From Pseudomonas arcuscaelestis (lineage in GTDB: Bacteria; Pseudomonadota; Gammaproteobacteria; Pseudomonadales; Pseudomonadaceae), in assembly GCF_016881005.1 (NCBI RefSeq), contig NZ_JACOPV010000010.1, positions 1-64,000 on the forward strand: DNA of 64,000 nt, written 5' to 3'. Both the position numbers and the translations under genes were made by a program. How positions within the stretch are numbered: the first letter of the stretch is position 1; the number at the start of each line of letters is the position of its first letter. The notes under the pieces were generated by a model. It was not told where the DNA came from. It saw only the letters and a program-made list of their open reading frames with translations, and did no database searches. Of the stretch, positions 51,677 to 61,159 are shown piece by piece.

Positions 51677-52747
51677 ATGACCGCCCCTACTCTCGCCTTG
51701 GCTGCCGGCCCTGAGCTGTACCAGCAATGGCAACAGTTGCGCACTGAGCAAACGGGCCTGCGGGCCCGCGATGCCGCTAACAAGCTTGGCGTCAGCGAGG
51801 CTGAACTGACCGCCAGCCGCCTGGGCGTCGATACCGTGCGCCTGCGTCCGGAATGGAAAACCTTGCTGCCGGCTCTGGGCGAACTGGGTTACATCATGGC
51901 GCTGACCCGCAACGAACACTGCGTGCACGAGCGCAAGGGTGTTTATCAGGAAGTGAGCATCATGGGCAGCGGCCAGATGGGCATGGTGCTGTCGCCGGAT
52001 ATCGACCTGCGCCTGTTCCTCAGCGGCTGGGCCAGCGTGTTCGCCGTCGACGAAACCACCGCCCGTGGACCGCAACGCAGCATCCAGGTCTTCGACCGCC
52101 AGGGCACCGCCGTGCATAAGGTGTTTCTCACCGATACCAGTGAAGTGTCCGCCTGGGCACCGCTGGTGGAGCGATATCGCGCCGACGAGCAAAGCTCGGA
52201 GCTGGACCTCCAACCCCTGCCAGCCGCCAAGGCCGCACGCACGGATGCCGAGGTAGACGCCGAAACCCTGCGCAGCGAGTGGTCGCAACTTCAGGACACG
52301 CATGATTTCTTCGGCTTGCTCAAGCGCAATGACGTGGTACGTACCCAAGCTTTGCGCCTGGCCGGAGCTCAATGGGCCGAACCTCTGGCTACCGTCGAGC
52401 TGACCAATCTCATCGAAGAAGCGGGCAGACGCGAAGTGCCGATCATGGTCTTCGTCGGCAATAAGCACTGCATCCAGATTCACTCAGGCCCCGTCACTAA
52501 CCTGCGCTGGATGGACACCTGGTTCAACGTTCTCGACCCTGCCTTCAACCTGCACCTGAAAACCACGGGGGTGACCGAACTGTGGCGTGTACGCAAGCCA
52601 AGCGTGGACGGCATCGTCACCAGCTATGAAGGCTTCGACGCCGATGGCGAGCTGGTTATCCAACTGTTTGGTGTACGTAAACCAGGTGTGCCTGAGCGTG
52701 ACGACTGGCGTACTCTGGCAGAACTTGCGACCCCGATGACCGCCTGA
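51677..52747 (+). CDS. phuS: Cytoplasmic heme-trafficking protein (HemS/PhuS)
   Basis: A 356-residue two-repeat protein of the HemS/ChuS/PhuS family. NEHCVHERKGVYQEV in the first half and NKHCIQIHSGPVTNLRW in the second are the paired repeat signatures. It receives heme from the importer and hands it to heme oxygenase. The heme ligand is expected in the C-terminal half. It follows tonB by 16 bases and precedes phuT by 12, in one operon. Confidence 0.92.
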   Translation: MTAPTLALAAGPELYQQWQQLRTEQTGLRARDAANKLGVSEAELTASRLGVDTVRLRPEWKTLLPALGELGYIMALTRNEHCVHERKGVYQEVSIMGSGQMGMVLSPDIDLRLFLSGWASVFAVDETTARGPQRSIQVFDRQGTAVHKVFLTDTSEVSAWAPLVERYRADEQSSELDLQPLPAAKAARTDAEVDAETLRSEWSQLQDTHDFFGLLKRNDVVRTQALRLAGAQWAEPLATVELTNLIEEAGRREVPIMVFVGNKHCIQIHSGPVTNLRWMDTWFNVLDPAFNLHLKTTGVTELWRVRKPSVDGIVTSYEGFDADGELVIQLFGVRKPGVPERDDWRTLAELATPMTA

Positions 52748-52759
52748 GGAATGACTTTG

Positions 52760-53647
52760 ATGCGTAAGAAAATCCTCCTGGCCTGCGCTGGCGTGCTCTT
52801 TAGCCAGCTTGCCAGTGCCAGTGAAGCCTTGCCCCAGCGCTGGGTCAGCGCCGGTGGGGCGTTTAGTGAATGGGTGGTTGCCCTGGGCGGCGAAAGCAAG
52901 CTGGTGGGGGTCGACAGCACCAGCCAATACCCGCGCTCGCTGCAGACACTGCCCGGCGTCGGCTATCAACGCCAGCTTGCGGCCGAAGGTATCCTGGCCC
53001 TGCGCCCGGACATTCTCGTGGGCAGTAACGAAATGGGGCCACCGCCGGTTCTGGAACAGCTCAAAGCGGCAGGTGTGCGCATTGAGCTGTTGTCCGCCAA
53101 AGCCGACCTGCCCGCCTTGCAACACAATTTGACGACGCTGGGTCAACTGCTCGGAGAGCAGCCTCAGGCGCAAAATTTGTTCAGTGACTACCAGCAACGC
53201 CTGCAGCAACAGGCTGCGATAGTCAAACACGCACAACAGCAAAACCCTGCCCCACGCGTGCTGATGCTGCTCAGCCATTCCGGCGGCAACCTGCAAGTGG
53301 CCGGCAAGGACACACTGGCAGCCTGGATGATCGAGCAGGCGGGAGGTAAAAGCCTGGGCGAACACATTGGCTACAAGCCGGTGTCCAGCGAAGCCATGCT
53401 GGCGCTCGACCCGCAGGTTATTATTCTGGCCGGCAGCCGCCTGCAAGGTGATGCCGCACGTGCCGCGTTGCTTGAGCAGAACCCGACACTGGCAACCACC
53501 CAGGCCGGTCGTGACGGTCGGGTACTGGTGCTTGACCCGACCTTGTTGGTCGGCGGCCTGGGCCCGCGCGTGCCGGATGCGCTGAAGACGTTGACCGCAG
53601 CTTTCTACCCCAATGACAAGGCGCTAAGTGCCGAGGCTAGCCTATGA
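52760..53647 (+). CDS. phuT: Heme ABC transporter periplasmic binding protein
   Basis: The ATG at 52760 is chosen because GAGGA lies at a normal distance; the ATG at 52751 would be too close. The 295-residue product has a signal peptide (ILLACAGVLFSQLASA) and the class III binding-protein fold of PhuT/ShuT. Conserved features are GVDSTSQYP, GYQRQLAAEGILALRPD and LVGGLGPRVPDAL. The axial tyrosine is probably in TSQYP or GYQRQ, as in PhuT. It passes heme to PhuUV. Confidence 0.92.
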   Translation: MRKKILLACAGVLFSQLASASEALPQRWVSAGGAFSEWVVALGGESKLVGVDSTSQYPRSLQTLPGVGYQRQLAAEGILALRPDILVGSNEMGPPPVLEQLKAAGVRIELLSAKADLPALQHNLTTLGQLLGEQPQAQNLFSDYQQRLQQQAAIVKHAQQQNPAPRVLMLLSHSGGNLQVAGKDTLAAWMIEQAGGKSLGEHIGYKPVSSEAMLALDPQVIILAGSRLQGDAARAALLEQNPTLATTQAGRDGRVLVLDPTLLVGGLGPRVPDALKTLTAAFYPNDKALSAEASL

Positions 53648-54680
53648 CGGCCATTGTCCGGCCGCGTCCGATGTTGTTTGCCCTGGGTTTGTCGTTGCTG
53701 GTAGTGATCTGGCTGTCGCTGGCCCTCGGGCCGGTCAGCCTGCCCCTGGGCGAAACACTCAAGGCCGGGCTGCGTCTGCTTGGCCTTACGCTGGAAGGCG
53801 ATACCACGCAACAGGCGGATTTGATCCTCGGGCAGATCCGCATGCCGCGCACGTTGCTCGGCATTGCCGTAGGTGCGGTGCTGGCATTGTCCGGGGTGGC
53901 CATGCAGGGGTTGTTTCGCAACCCCTTGGCCGACCCCGGACTGGTTGGGGTGTCGGGCGGTGCGGCGCTGGGAGCGGCCATTGCGATTGTCGGTGGCAGC
54001 ATGGTCGGCGGACTGCCGGCGGCCATCGAGCCTTACATCCTCTCGGTGTGCGCCTTCGTCGGCGGCCTGATCGTTACCTTCGTGGTGTATCGCTTCGGTC
54101 GCAGCAACGGCCAGACCAACGTTGCCACCATGTTGCTGGCAGGTGTGGCAATGACGGCCATGGCCGGCGCCGGTGTCGGGCTGTTCACCTACCTTGCCGA
54201 TGACGCCACCCTGCGCACCCTGACCTTCTGGAACCTGGGCAGTCTCAACGGTGCCAGCTATCAGCGCTTGTGGCCGTTGCTGATTGTCGCGGTGGGTGTG
54301 GCCCTCTGGCTGCCGCGCCGAGCGGCAGCACTCAATGCGCTGCTGCTGGGCGAATCTGAAGCCCGTCACCTGGGCTTCGATGTCGAGCGGATCAAACTGG
54401 AACTGGTGCTATGTACTGCCCTGGGTGTTGGCGCGGCTGTGGCCGCGGCGGGCTTGATCGGTTTTATCGGCCTGGTGGTTCCGCACCTGATGCGCCTGCT
54501 GGTGGGTCCGGATCATCGGGTGCTGCTGCCGGCCTCGCTATTGGCAGGCGCCGGCCTGTTGCTATTGGCCGACCTGATCGCCCGCCTGCTGCTGGCACCC
54601 GCTGAACTGCCGATTGGCATTGTTACCGCGCTGATTGGCGCGCCGTTCTTCCTCTTCCTACTCGTACGAGGGCGTACCTG

Positions 54681-54681
<1 letters not shown>
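53644..54681 (+). CDS. phuU: Heme ABC transporter permease
   Basis: A 345-residue FecCD/BtuC-type permease with about ten membrane segments. Signature parts are RMPRTLLGIAVGAVLALSGV, GLFRNPLADPGLVGVSGGA and the ATPase-contact loop near GFDVERIK. The start overlaps the phuT stop (ATGA) and the last base is shared with the phuV start. It forms the inner-membrane channel. Confidence 0.94.
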
Positions 54682-55448
<767 letters not shown>

Positions 55449-55475
55449 ACCCTCATTACCTCGCAAGGAATCCCG

Positions 55476-56360
55476 ATGCGCCTGCTATTGCTTTGCCTTG
55501 TCAGCCTGTTGGCGGCCTGCCAGTCCCAATACACAGCGCCACCTCCGGCACCTATTGCGCCACAGGGGCGTGATCACGCCGAACTGGGGGTTATCCGCGA
55601 GCTGGCCACGGGTCGCAGCCTGACCCCGCAACAACTGGTTGAGCGCCTGGCCGCGGCGCCACGGGTGCTGGTTGGAGAGCAACACGACAACCCTGATCAC
55701 CATGCCCTGCAATTGTGGTTGCTGCGCGAACTGGCCAAGCAACGTCCACAAGGCAGCCTGTTGCTGGAAATGCTCAACCCCAACCAGCAGGACAAGGTCA
55801 ATGCCGCGCAGGCCTCGACCCGTGCCGGTCAACCGCCGAGCGATGCGTTCCAGGCACTTGCCTGGCAGGCCAACTGGGACTGGAGCGTCTACGGCGCACT
55901 CGTCACCTACGCCCTGCGCCAACCCTACCCGCTGCTCTCGGCCAACCTGGACCGCGCCCAGATCATGCAGATCTACAAACAACGCCCAGTGCTGGCAGGC
56001 AGTGCTTCAACACGCGCGAATGTGCAAGCGACGTTGCTCGATGATATTCGTGAGTCGCATTGCGGCTTGCTGCCCGAAACACAGATGCCGGCGATGCTTG
56101 CTGTGCAACAACAGCGCGACCGGCGCATGGCCGAGAGCCTGCTGGCCGCACCCACCCCTGCGCTACTGCTGGCCGGTGCCTTCCACGTGCGCAAGGATCT
56201 TGGCGTACCTCTGCACCTGAGCGACCTGGGTGCCGGCGAAGGAAACCAGGTGGTGATCCTGGCCGAGGTCGGCAAGACGGTAACAGCCCAAAGCGCCGAC
56301 TATGTGTGGTACACCGCAGCGCAGCCGGCGCAGGATCACTGCGCCAAGTTGCGGCGCTGA
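55476..56360 (+). CDS. phuW: ChaN-family heme-associated lipoprotein
   Basis: A 294-residue lipoprotein with signal LLLCLVSLLAAC (cysteine at 15). The ChaN domain has the VLVGEQHDNPDHHALQLWLL segment with iron/heme-ligating histidines, and AGAFHVRKDLGVPLHL in the second half. ChaN proteins bind heme pairs at the membrane. It ends the heme operon, 27 bases after phuV, before a strong hairpin. Confidence 0.88.
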   Translation: MRLLLLCLVSLLAACQSQYTAPPPAPIAPQGRDHAELGVIRELATGRSLTPQQLVERLAAAPRVLVGEQHDNPDHHALQLWLLRELAKQRPQGSLLLEMLNPNQQDKVNAAQASTRAGQPPSDAFQALAWQANWDWSVYGALVTYALRQPYPLLSANLDRAQIMQIYKQRPVLAGSASTRANVQATLLDDIRESHCGLLPETQMPAMLAVQQQRDRRMAESLLAAPTPALLLAGAFHVRKDLGVPLHLSDLGAGEGNQVVILAEVGKTVTAQSADYVWYTAAQPAQDHCAKLRR

Positions 56361-56366
56361 TGGATA

Positions 56367-56397
56367 GGCCAATACCCCTGGGCAAGGGGTATTGGCC
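56367..56397. terminator. Bidirectional hairpin terminator
   Basis: GGCCAATACCCCT and AGGGGTATTGGCC form a perfect 13-bp stem with a 5-base loop between the convergent phuW and racemase-family genes. It probably ends transcription from both sides; there is no long T run. Confidence 0.7.
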
Positions 56398-56412
56398 TGT
56401 GGGGTTGAACGA

Positions 56413-57141
56413 TCAGCCCAGCAAGGTCCGTGGCCAGCCAAGAATCTGTTTTGGTCGCGGTGGTGCATAGGTGCGAACCTTGGAGGTACTCAATTTCAAA
56501 CGCACCAGCGACTCGGCCAGAGCCACCGCAGCCGTAACGCCATCGACTACCGGCACCCCCGTGCGCGCCTGAATGCGCTCATCAAGGCCGACCATGCCGC
56601 CGCAACCCAGGCAGATCACTTCAGCCTTGTCGAACTGCACCGCCTCCTGCGCCTGCCCCACCACGGCCTCGATAGCCCCCTCGGGATCTTCCTCCAACTC
56701 CAGCACCGCAAGCCCACTGGCCCGAACCGAGGCGCAGCGACTGTCCAGCCCGGCCAGTTTCAAACGGTCTTCAATCAGCGGCACGGTGCGATCCAGGGTG
56801 GTGACCACCGAGTAGCGGTGCCCCAGCAGCATGGCCACGCTGGCGGCGGCCTCGGTAATGTCCACCACCGGTACATTGAGCAGCTCTTGCAGGCCTTCAC
56901 GGCCATGCTCCCCGTAGCCGGCCTGGATCACCGCATCATAAGGCTGGTCATAGCTGAGCACCCGCTCCATGACGGCAATGGCTGCCAGGTAACTCTCGAA
57001 ATTCCCTTCTACCGACTCGGCGCCAAAGCGTGGGGTCAGGCCGACAATCTCGGTGCCTGGCGAGGCCACGCTGCGTGCCTGGCGGGCAATGGCCTCAGTG
57101 ATCGACACCGTGGTATTGACGTTGACTACCAGTATTCTCAT
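56413..57141 (-). CDS. Asp/Glu/hydantoin racemase superfamily protein lacking one catalytic Cys
   Basis: A 242-residue protein of the hydantoin/allantoin racemase group: MRILVVNVNTTVSITEAIAR start, VVDITEAAASVAML and LGCGGM with C177 and C180. Racemases in this family use two cysteines. The second (C180) is present, but the first, normally in an ACFGDPG-like motif near residue 76, is replaced by glycine in QAGYGEHG (G75). Arylmalonate decarboxylase has the same one-Cys arrangement, so the reaction may be decarboxylation or isomerisation rather than racemisation. It is downstream of an NCS1 permease gene on the same strand. Confidence 0.8.
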   Translation of the reverse strand: MRILVVNVNTTVSITEAIARQARSVASPGTEIVGLTPRFGAESVEGNFESYLAAIAVMERVLSYDQPYDAVIQAGYGEHGREGLQELLNVPVVDITEAAASVAMLLGHRYSVVTTLDRTVPLIEDRLKLAGLDSRCASVRASGLAVLELEEDPEGAIEAVVGQAQEAVQFDKAEVICLGCGGMVGLDERIQARTGVPVVDGVTAAVALAESLVRLKLSTSKVRTYAPPRPKQILGWPRTLLG

Positions 57142-57165
57142 AAGTCGTTTCCTTGTTCTACACGC

Positions 57166-58695
57166 TTAATGCTGGGCGCTGTCGACGGCAAAGTGCTCAC
57201 CGGAACAGTCCATGTAATGTTGTTTGCGATCGGAAATCAGGTAGTACACGCCACCGGCAATTGCCGCACCGAACAGCCAGGAGAACGGCGTCAGATCGCT
57301 GAATGCCGGAACCAGGGCCAGCAACACCGCGGCAATCGCCGAGGGCACCAGGGACGCGATAGCCTTGTAGTTGATTCCGCGGGTGTAGTGGTAGGTGCCG
57401 GTTACCGCTTCACTGTAGAGATCCGGGACATGCACCTGGGCTTTGCGAATCAGCCAGTAGTCGACCATGATGATCCCGTACAGCGGGCCCAGCAGCGCAC
57501 CCAGACCGGAAAGGAAGTACACGATCACCAGCGGGCTGTTGTAGAGGTTCCAGGGCAGGATCAGCACCGCCAAGGTGGCACTGATCAGACCGGCGCTGCG
57601 AAAGTTCAAACGGCTGGGTGCCAGGCTTGAAAGCACAAAGGCTGGGGCGACAAAGTTGGCCATGATGTTCACCGCCACGGTGACGATGAGAAACGCCAGG
57701 CAACCGAGCACCAGGAAAGTCTTGTCGGGAATGGCCGCAATGATCTGCGTGGGGCTGTCGATGACGGTGCCATCGATACTGAACTGCGCCCCGGACAACA
57801 CGAAGCTGATGACCGCAAACACCAGAATGTTCACCGGCAGGCCCCAGAAGTTGCCCACGCGAATGGTTTTGCGGCATGGCGAGGAGCGTGCAAAGTCGCA
57901 GAAGTTGAGAATCAGCGTGCCATAGATGGCCAACCACAAGGCGCCGCCGGCAAAGATCTGCGTCCACATTTTCGCACCAGTCAGCGGCTCGCCCACCGAC
58001 CAGGCCAAATTGCCATCCACGCGCAGGTACATCCACACTGCCAGCACCAGGACGGTCGAGAGAATTACCGGGCCGGCAAAGGACTCGTATTTGCGCACCA
58101 TCTCCATGCCGAAGGTGAGGATCACCAACTGCACAAACCAGATCGCGACAAAACTGGCCCAGCCCAGGGTTGAAAGGCCAAGGATGGCGTTGTGATCGAA
58201 GCTTGCCAATTGCGGCCAGACCGCCACCAGCAACACCCTCAGAACCACTGAAGCCAGGTATGTCTGAATGCCGAACCAGGCGATGGCAATCACCGCACGG
58301 ATGATCGCCGGCAATTGTGCGCCGTAAATCCCGAAGCTCATGCGGCTGATGACCGGAAACGGCACGCCGGTCTTCTGCCCCATATAGCCGGACAGGTTCA
58401 TGAAGAAGTACACCAGCGCCGCACCTACCGCCAAGGCAGCGAGAATCTGCCAACCGGACAGACCGAGCGCGAACAGGCCCATGGCAAAGGAGTAGTTGGC
58501 GATGTTGTGCACATCGTTGGTCCACAAGGCGAAAATGCTGTAGCCACCCCAGCGTCGGCCGGCAGCCTTGGTTGGCGCAAGATCGGCGTTGTGCAGTTTC
58601 GGGCTCAGACTGCTGTGCCCCGAGACCTGCGCGGTTACAGCAGGGTCAGGTGACAGGTACGCGGTATCCAGAGGTTTGGAAGTATCCAATTGCAT
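57166..58695 (-). CDS. NCS1-family cytosine/hydantoin/allantoin permease
   Basis: The ATG at 58695 (GGAG upstream) gives 509 residues with about twelve membrane segments; the frame upstream is not coding-like. NCS1 signatures are WTNDVHNIANYSFAMGLFAL, PFPVISRMSFGIYGAQLPA, NFCDFARSSPC and GIIMVDYWLIRK. It imports nucleobases, hydantoins or allantoin with sodium or protons. It is 24 bases ahead of the racemase-family gene, and a GntR gene and amidohydrolase are divergent; together they look like one catabolic unit. Confidence 0.92.
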   Translation of the reverse strand: MQLDTSKPLDTAYLSPDPAVTAQVSGHSSLSPKLHNADLAPTKAAGRRWGGYSIFALWTNDVHNIANYSFAMGLFALGLSGWQILAALAVGAALVYFFMNLSGYMGQKTGVPFPVISRMSFGIYGAQLPAIIRAVIAIAWFGIQTYLASVVLRVLLVAVWPQLASFDHNAILGLSTLGWASFVAIWFVQLVILTFGMEMVRKYESFAGPVILSTVLVLAVWMYLRVDGNLAWSVGEPLTGAKMWTQIFAGGALWLAIYGTLILNFCDFARSSPCRKTIRVGNFWGLPVNILVFAVISFVLSGAQFSIDGTVIDSPTQIIAAIPDKTFLVLGCLAFLIVTVAVNIMANFVAPAFVLSSLAPSRLNFRSAGLISATLAVLILPWNLYNSPLVIVYFLSGLGALLGPLYGIIMVDYWLIRKAQVHVPDLYSEAVTGTYHYTRGINYKAIASLVPSAIAAVLLALVPAFSDLTPFSWLFGAAIAGGVYYLISDRKQHYMDCSGEHFAVDSAQH

Positions 58696-59178
58696 GTTCC
58701 CCGGGCTCCTGCTGCAGCGCCTATGGTGCTGCAGCAAATTATTGTTGGACTTGAGAGTTGGGACCGCTGTCAGCGCCTGGTCTGCGCTGCATACAAAGAT
58801 TGCATACAATATTTGTATTACGATTTTCGAGGAACAATTTGTGTGCCAAATGAGTAGCATTCGGTGCTGAAGGTACGCTGCGTTTTTGGTCTAACCTGCT
58901 GTTTTATAACTGAGTTAATTTTTGATCGAACACCTCTACAAGATGATTTAGTTGACCGTTTGGTCAGCGTAGATCGTGGTGTTAATGGGGCTTTGGGTAA
59001 CGGTAGCCGGTAACGTGTATCCAATTAGATGATACTTATGTGCACATTATCGCGTAGCCCGTCCGCTCCTACTGGGGTTGCATGGAGGGCTGGGTCGCGG
59101 ATGAATTTTTATATCCAAACTTTTGGTCATCGCTCATTTGCGGCATGCTGGGGCCATTAAGGAATTTCGGAGCTGGTA
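58696..59178. other. Divergent control region between NCS1 permease and GntR genes
   Basis: About 480 bases without a gene. It contains the repeated TGCATACAA / TTGTAT sites at 58788-58818 and a TGACC-N4-GGTCA dyad (58953-58966). The rest is AT-rich, with no RNA gene recognised. Confidence 0.6.
58788..58818. promoter_or_regulatory. Repeated operator for the GntR regulator
   Basis: TGCATACAA occurs twice in direct repeat (58788-58796 and 58801-58809), 13 bases apart. The second copy is also one arm of a palindrome ATACAA-TAT-TTGTAT (58804-58818). FadR/VanR-type regulators recognise such TTGTAT-N-ATACAA dyads. It lies about 95-125 bases before the permease start. Confidence 0.6.
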
Positions 59179-59868
59179 ATGACGGAAAAACTCCCCGCAT
59201 CGACCGTAGAGCGTGTCTACCTGGGGGTCCACGAGGCAATCAGAAAGCGCACGCTGCGCCCTGGTATGAAACTGGGTGAGTCCTCGCTTGCCGAACTGTT
59301 CAAGGTCAGTCGCACGTCGGTACGCGCGGCGCTCAAGCAACTGGAAGGCGATGGGCTGGTGTCTACCGAGCTGAACAAGGGCGCCTGGGTGTCGCTGCCC
59401 AGCGACGAAGACATCCGCTCGGTGTTCGAAACCCGCCGGCTGATAGAGATCGGCATCGTCACCGAGCTTTGCCGACGTGCCGACAAGACCCTGCTGCAGC
59501 CATTACGCGTGCATGTGGCCGCAGAAGAAGCCGCTGCCGATGCTGGCGACCACGCTCGCTATGTCAACCTGCTGGGTGAGTTTCACTTGCGACTTGCCGA
59601 GGTGCTGGACAACCCGGTGCTGCTCGACTGGTTCCGCAAGCTGATCGAGCGCGGCTCACTGTATGCCTCCACCCTCGACGACGAGCGTCATGAAGCGTGT
59701 CGCGGCAATGAACACCTACGCCTGATCGAGTACCTGGAAGCTGGCGATCAGTCGGCGGCGATTGAACTGGTGTGCACCCACCTGAGTGGTATCGAGGAGG
59801 CCATTCTCAAGGCTACCCATAATCTCAAGGCCGACTACCACCCGCTTAAACATTTGATCGGTGGCTGA
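59179..59868 (+). CDS. GntR-family transcriptional regulator (FCD/VanR type)
   Basis: The 229-residue protein has an N-terminal winged helix-turn-helix (SSLAELFKVSRTSVRAALKQ followed by LEGDGLVSTELNKGAWV) and a C-terminal helical FCD domain. The metal or ligand histidines are probably in GEFHLRLAEV and CTHLSG. It lies between the permease and amidohydrolase genes and likely represses both until a pathway intermediate binds. Confidence 0.92.
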   Translation: MTEKLPASTVERVYLGVHEAIRKRTLRPGMKLGESSLAELFKVSRTSVRAALKQLEGDGLVSTELNKGAWVSLPSDEDIRSVFETRRLIEIGIVTELCRRADKTLLQPLRVHVAAEEAAADAGDHARYVNLLGEFHLRLAEVLDNPVLLDWFRKLIERGSLYASTLDDERHEACRGNEHLRLIEYLEAGDQSAAIELVCTHLSGIEEAILKATHNLKADYHPLKHLIGG

Positions 59869-59968
59869 ACAACGCATTCACGAATCCACTGCTATCGATC
59901 CCGATATTTAATTGGCCGATACCTCTGGCTTTTTATAGGGTACGCAGCCTCCTTCAAGAGGTCGTGAA

Positions 59969-61132
59969 ATGATTGATCGTGTGTTCGTCAATGCCGTCGC
60001 CGCCGATGGCAGCCCCTTGTCCCTGGCTGTTGCCGATGGCCGTATCGCCCGCCTTGGCACCGACGTGGCTGGCATCGCAGGCGTTGAGTGCATCGACCTG
60101 GGTGGGCAACTGCTGCTGCCGGGCTTTGTTGACGGCCATATTCATCTGGACAAAAGCTTCGTCGGCGATCGCTGGCATCCGCACCAGGCAGTCGGCAGCC
60201 TGCGCGAGCGCCTGGCGGTGGAAAAGCGCGAATTGGCCCTCGCGCCCTCGATCGTGGCGCGAGCAGATGCGTTGATTGCCCAGGCCGTGTCGTTTGGCAC
60301 CGTGGCGATGCGTAGTCATGTCGATGTCGATGCCACGACCGGTTTGACCAATCTGCATGCAGTGATGCAGGCGCGAGAAAAATGGCGAGGCATTGTCGAC
60401 ATCGAACTGGTGGCCTTTCCACAGGCTGGGGTGATGTCTTGCTCAGGCACCGCCGATGTGCTCGAAGCAGCCATCCGTGACGGTGCCGATGTGATCGGCG
60501 GAATCGACCCCACTACCCTGGATGGCGATGCCGAAGGTCAACTGGATGTGGTCTTTGGAATCGCCGAACGCCATGGCGTGAAGATTGATATTCACTTGCA
60601 CGAGCCCGGCCTGCAAGGCGTCGAACAACTGCAGCGAATTGCCGCGCGCACCTGCGCTGGCGGCTTGCAGGGACGCGTCACTGTCAGCCATGCCTATGCC
60701 CTGGGCCAAGTGCCTGATGATGTCCTTGCGCGGATTGCCGCGACCCTGGCCCAGGCTCAGGTATCGATCCTGACCAATGCCCCCGGCGACCACGCCTTTC
60801 CACCGATCCTGCGCCTGCGCGCTGCCGGGGTGAACGTGTTTGCCGGTAACGACAACATTCGCGACGCTTGGTGGCCCTACGGCAATGCCGACATGCTCCA
60901 GCGCGCCATGCTGATCGGCTACCGCTCGGGCTTTTACAGCGACGAGGACTTGAACGTTGCCTTGGCCATGGCTACCACGGCAGGCGCCGCGGTGATGGAA
61001 AAAAGCGGCTATGGATTGGAGGTGGGCAATGAAGCGACCTTCCTCGTGCTCAAGGCCCCCAATGCCGCCGCCGCAGTCGCCGCCGTCCCTGGCGAGCGGC
61101 GCATGGTCCGGCGTGGCGAGCTGCAACCCTGA
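59969..61132 (+). CDS. Cytosine-deaminase-like amidohydrolase
   Basis: The 387-residue protein has an amidohydrolase barrel with all metal and catalytic elements: GHIHLDKS (about 56-63), RSHVDVDATTGL, IHLHEPG, VSHAYALG and AGNDNIRDAWWPYGN with the late Asp. This is the CodA / N-isopropylammelide-amidohydrolase group. The neighbouring permease suggests an imported cyclic amide or pyrimidine-like substrate. It follows the GntR gene by 100 bases; substrate not predictable beyond this. Confidence 0.88.
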   Translation: MIDRVFVNAVAADGSPLSLAVADGRIARLGTDVAGIAGVECIDLGGQLLLPGFVDGHIHLDKSFVGDRWHPHQAVGSLRERLAVEKRELALAPSIVARADALIAQAVSFGTVAMRSHVDVDATTGLTNLHAVMQAREKWRGIVDIELVAFPQAGVMSCSGTADVLEAAIRDGADVIGGIDPTTLDGDAEGQLDVVFGIAERHGVKIDIHLHEPGLQGVEQLQRIAARTCAGGLQGRVTVSHAYALGQVPDDVLARIAATLAQAQVSILTNAPGDHAFPPILRLRAAGVNVFAGNDNIRDAWWPYGNADMLQRAMLIGYRSGFYSDEDLNVALAMATTAGAAVMEKSGYGLEVGNEATFLVLKAPNAAAAVAAVPGERRMVRRGELQP

Positions 61133-61159
61133 AGCTGCCAGCCCGCACAGTTTCAAGGC

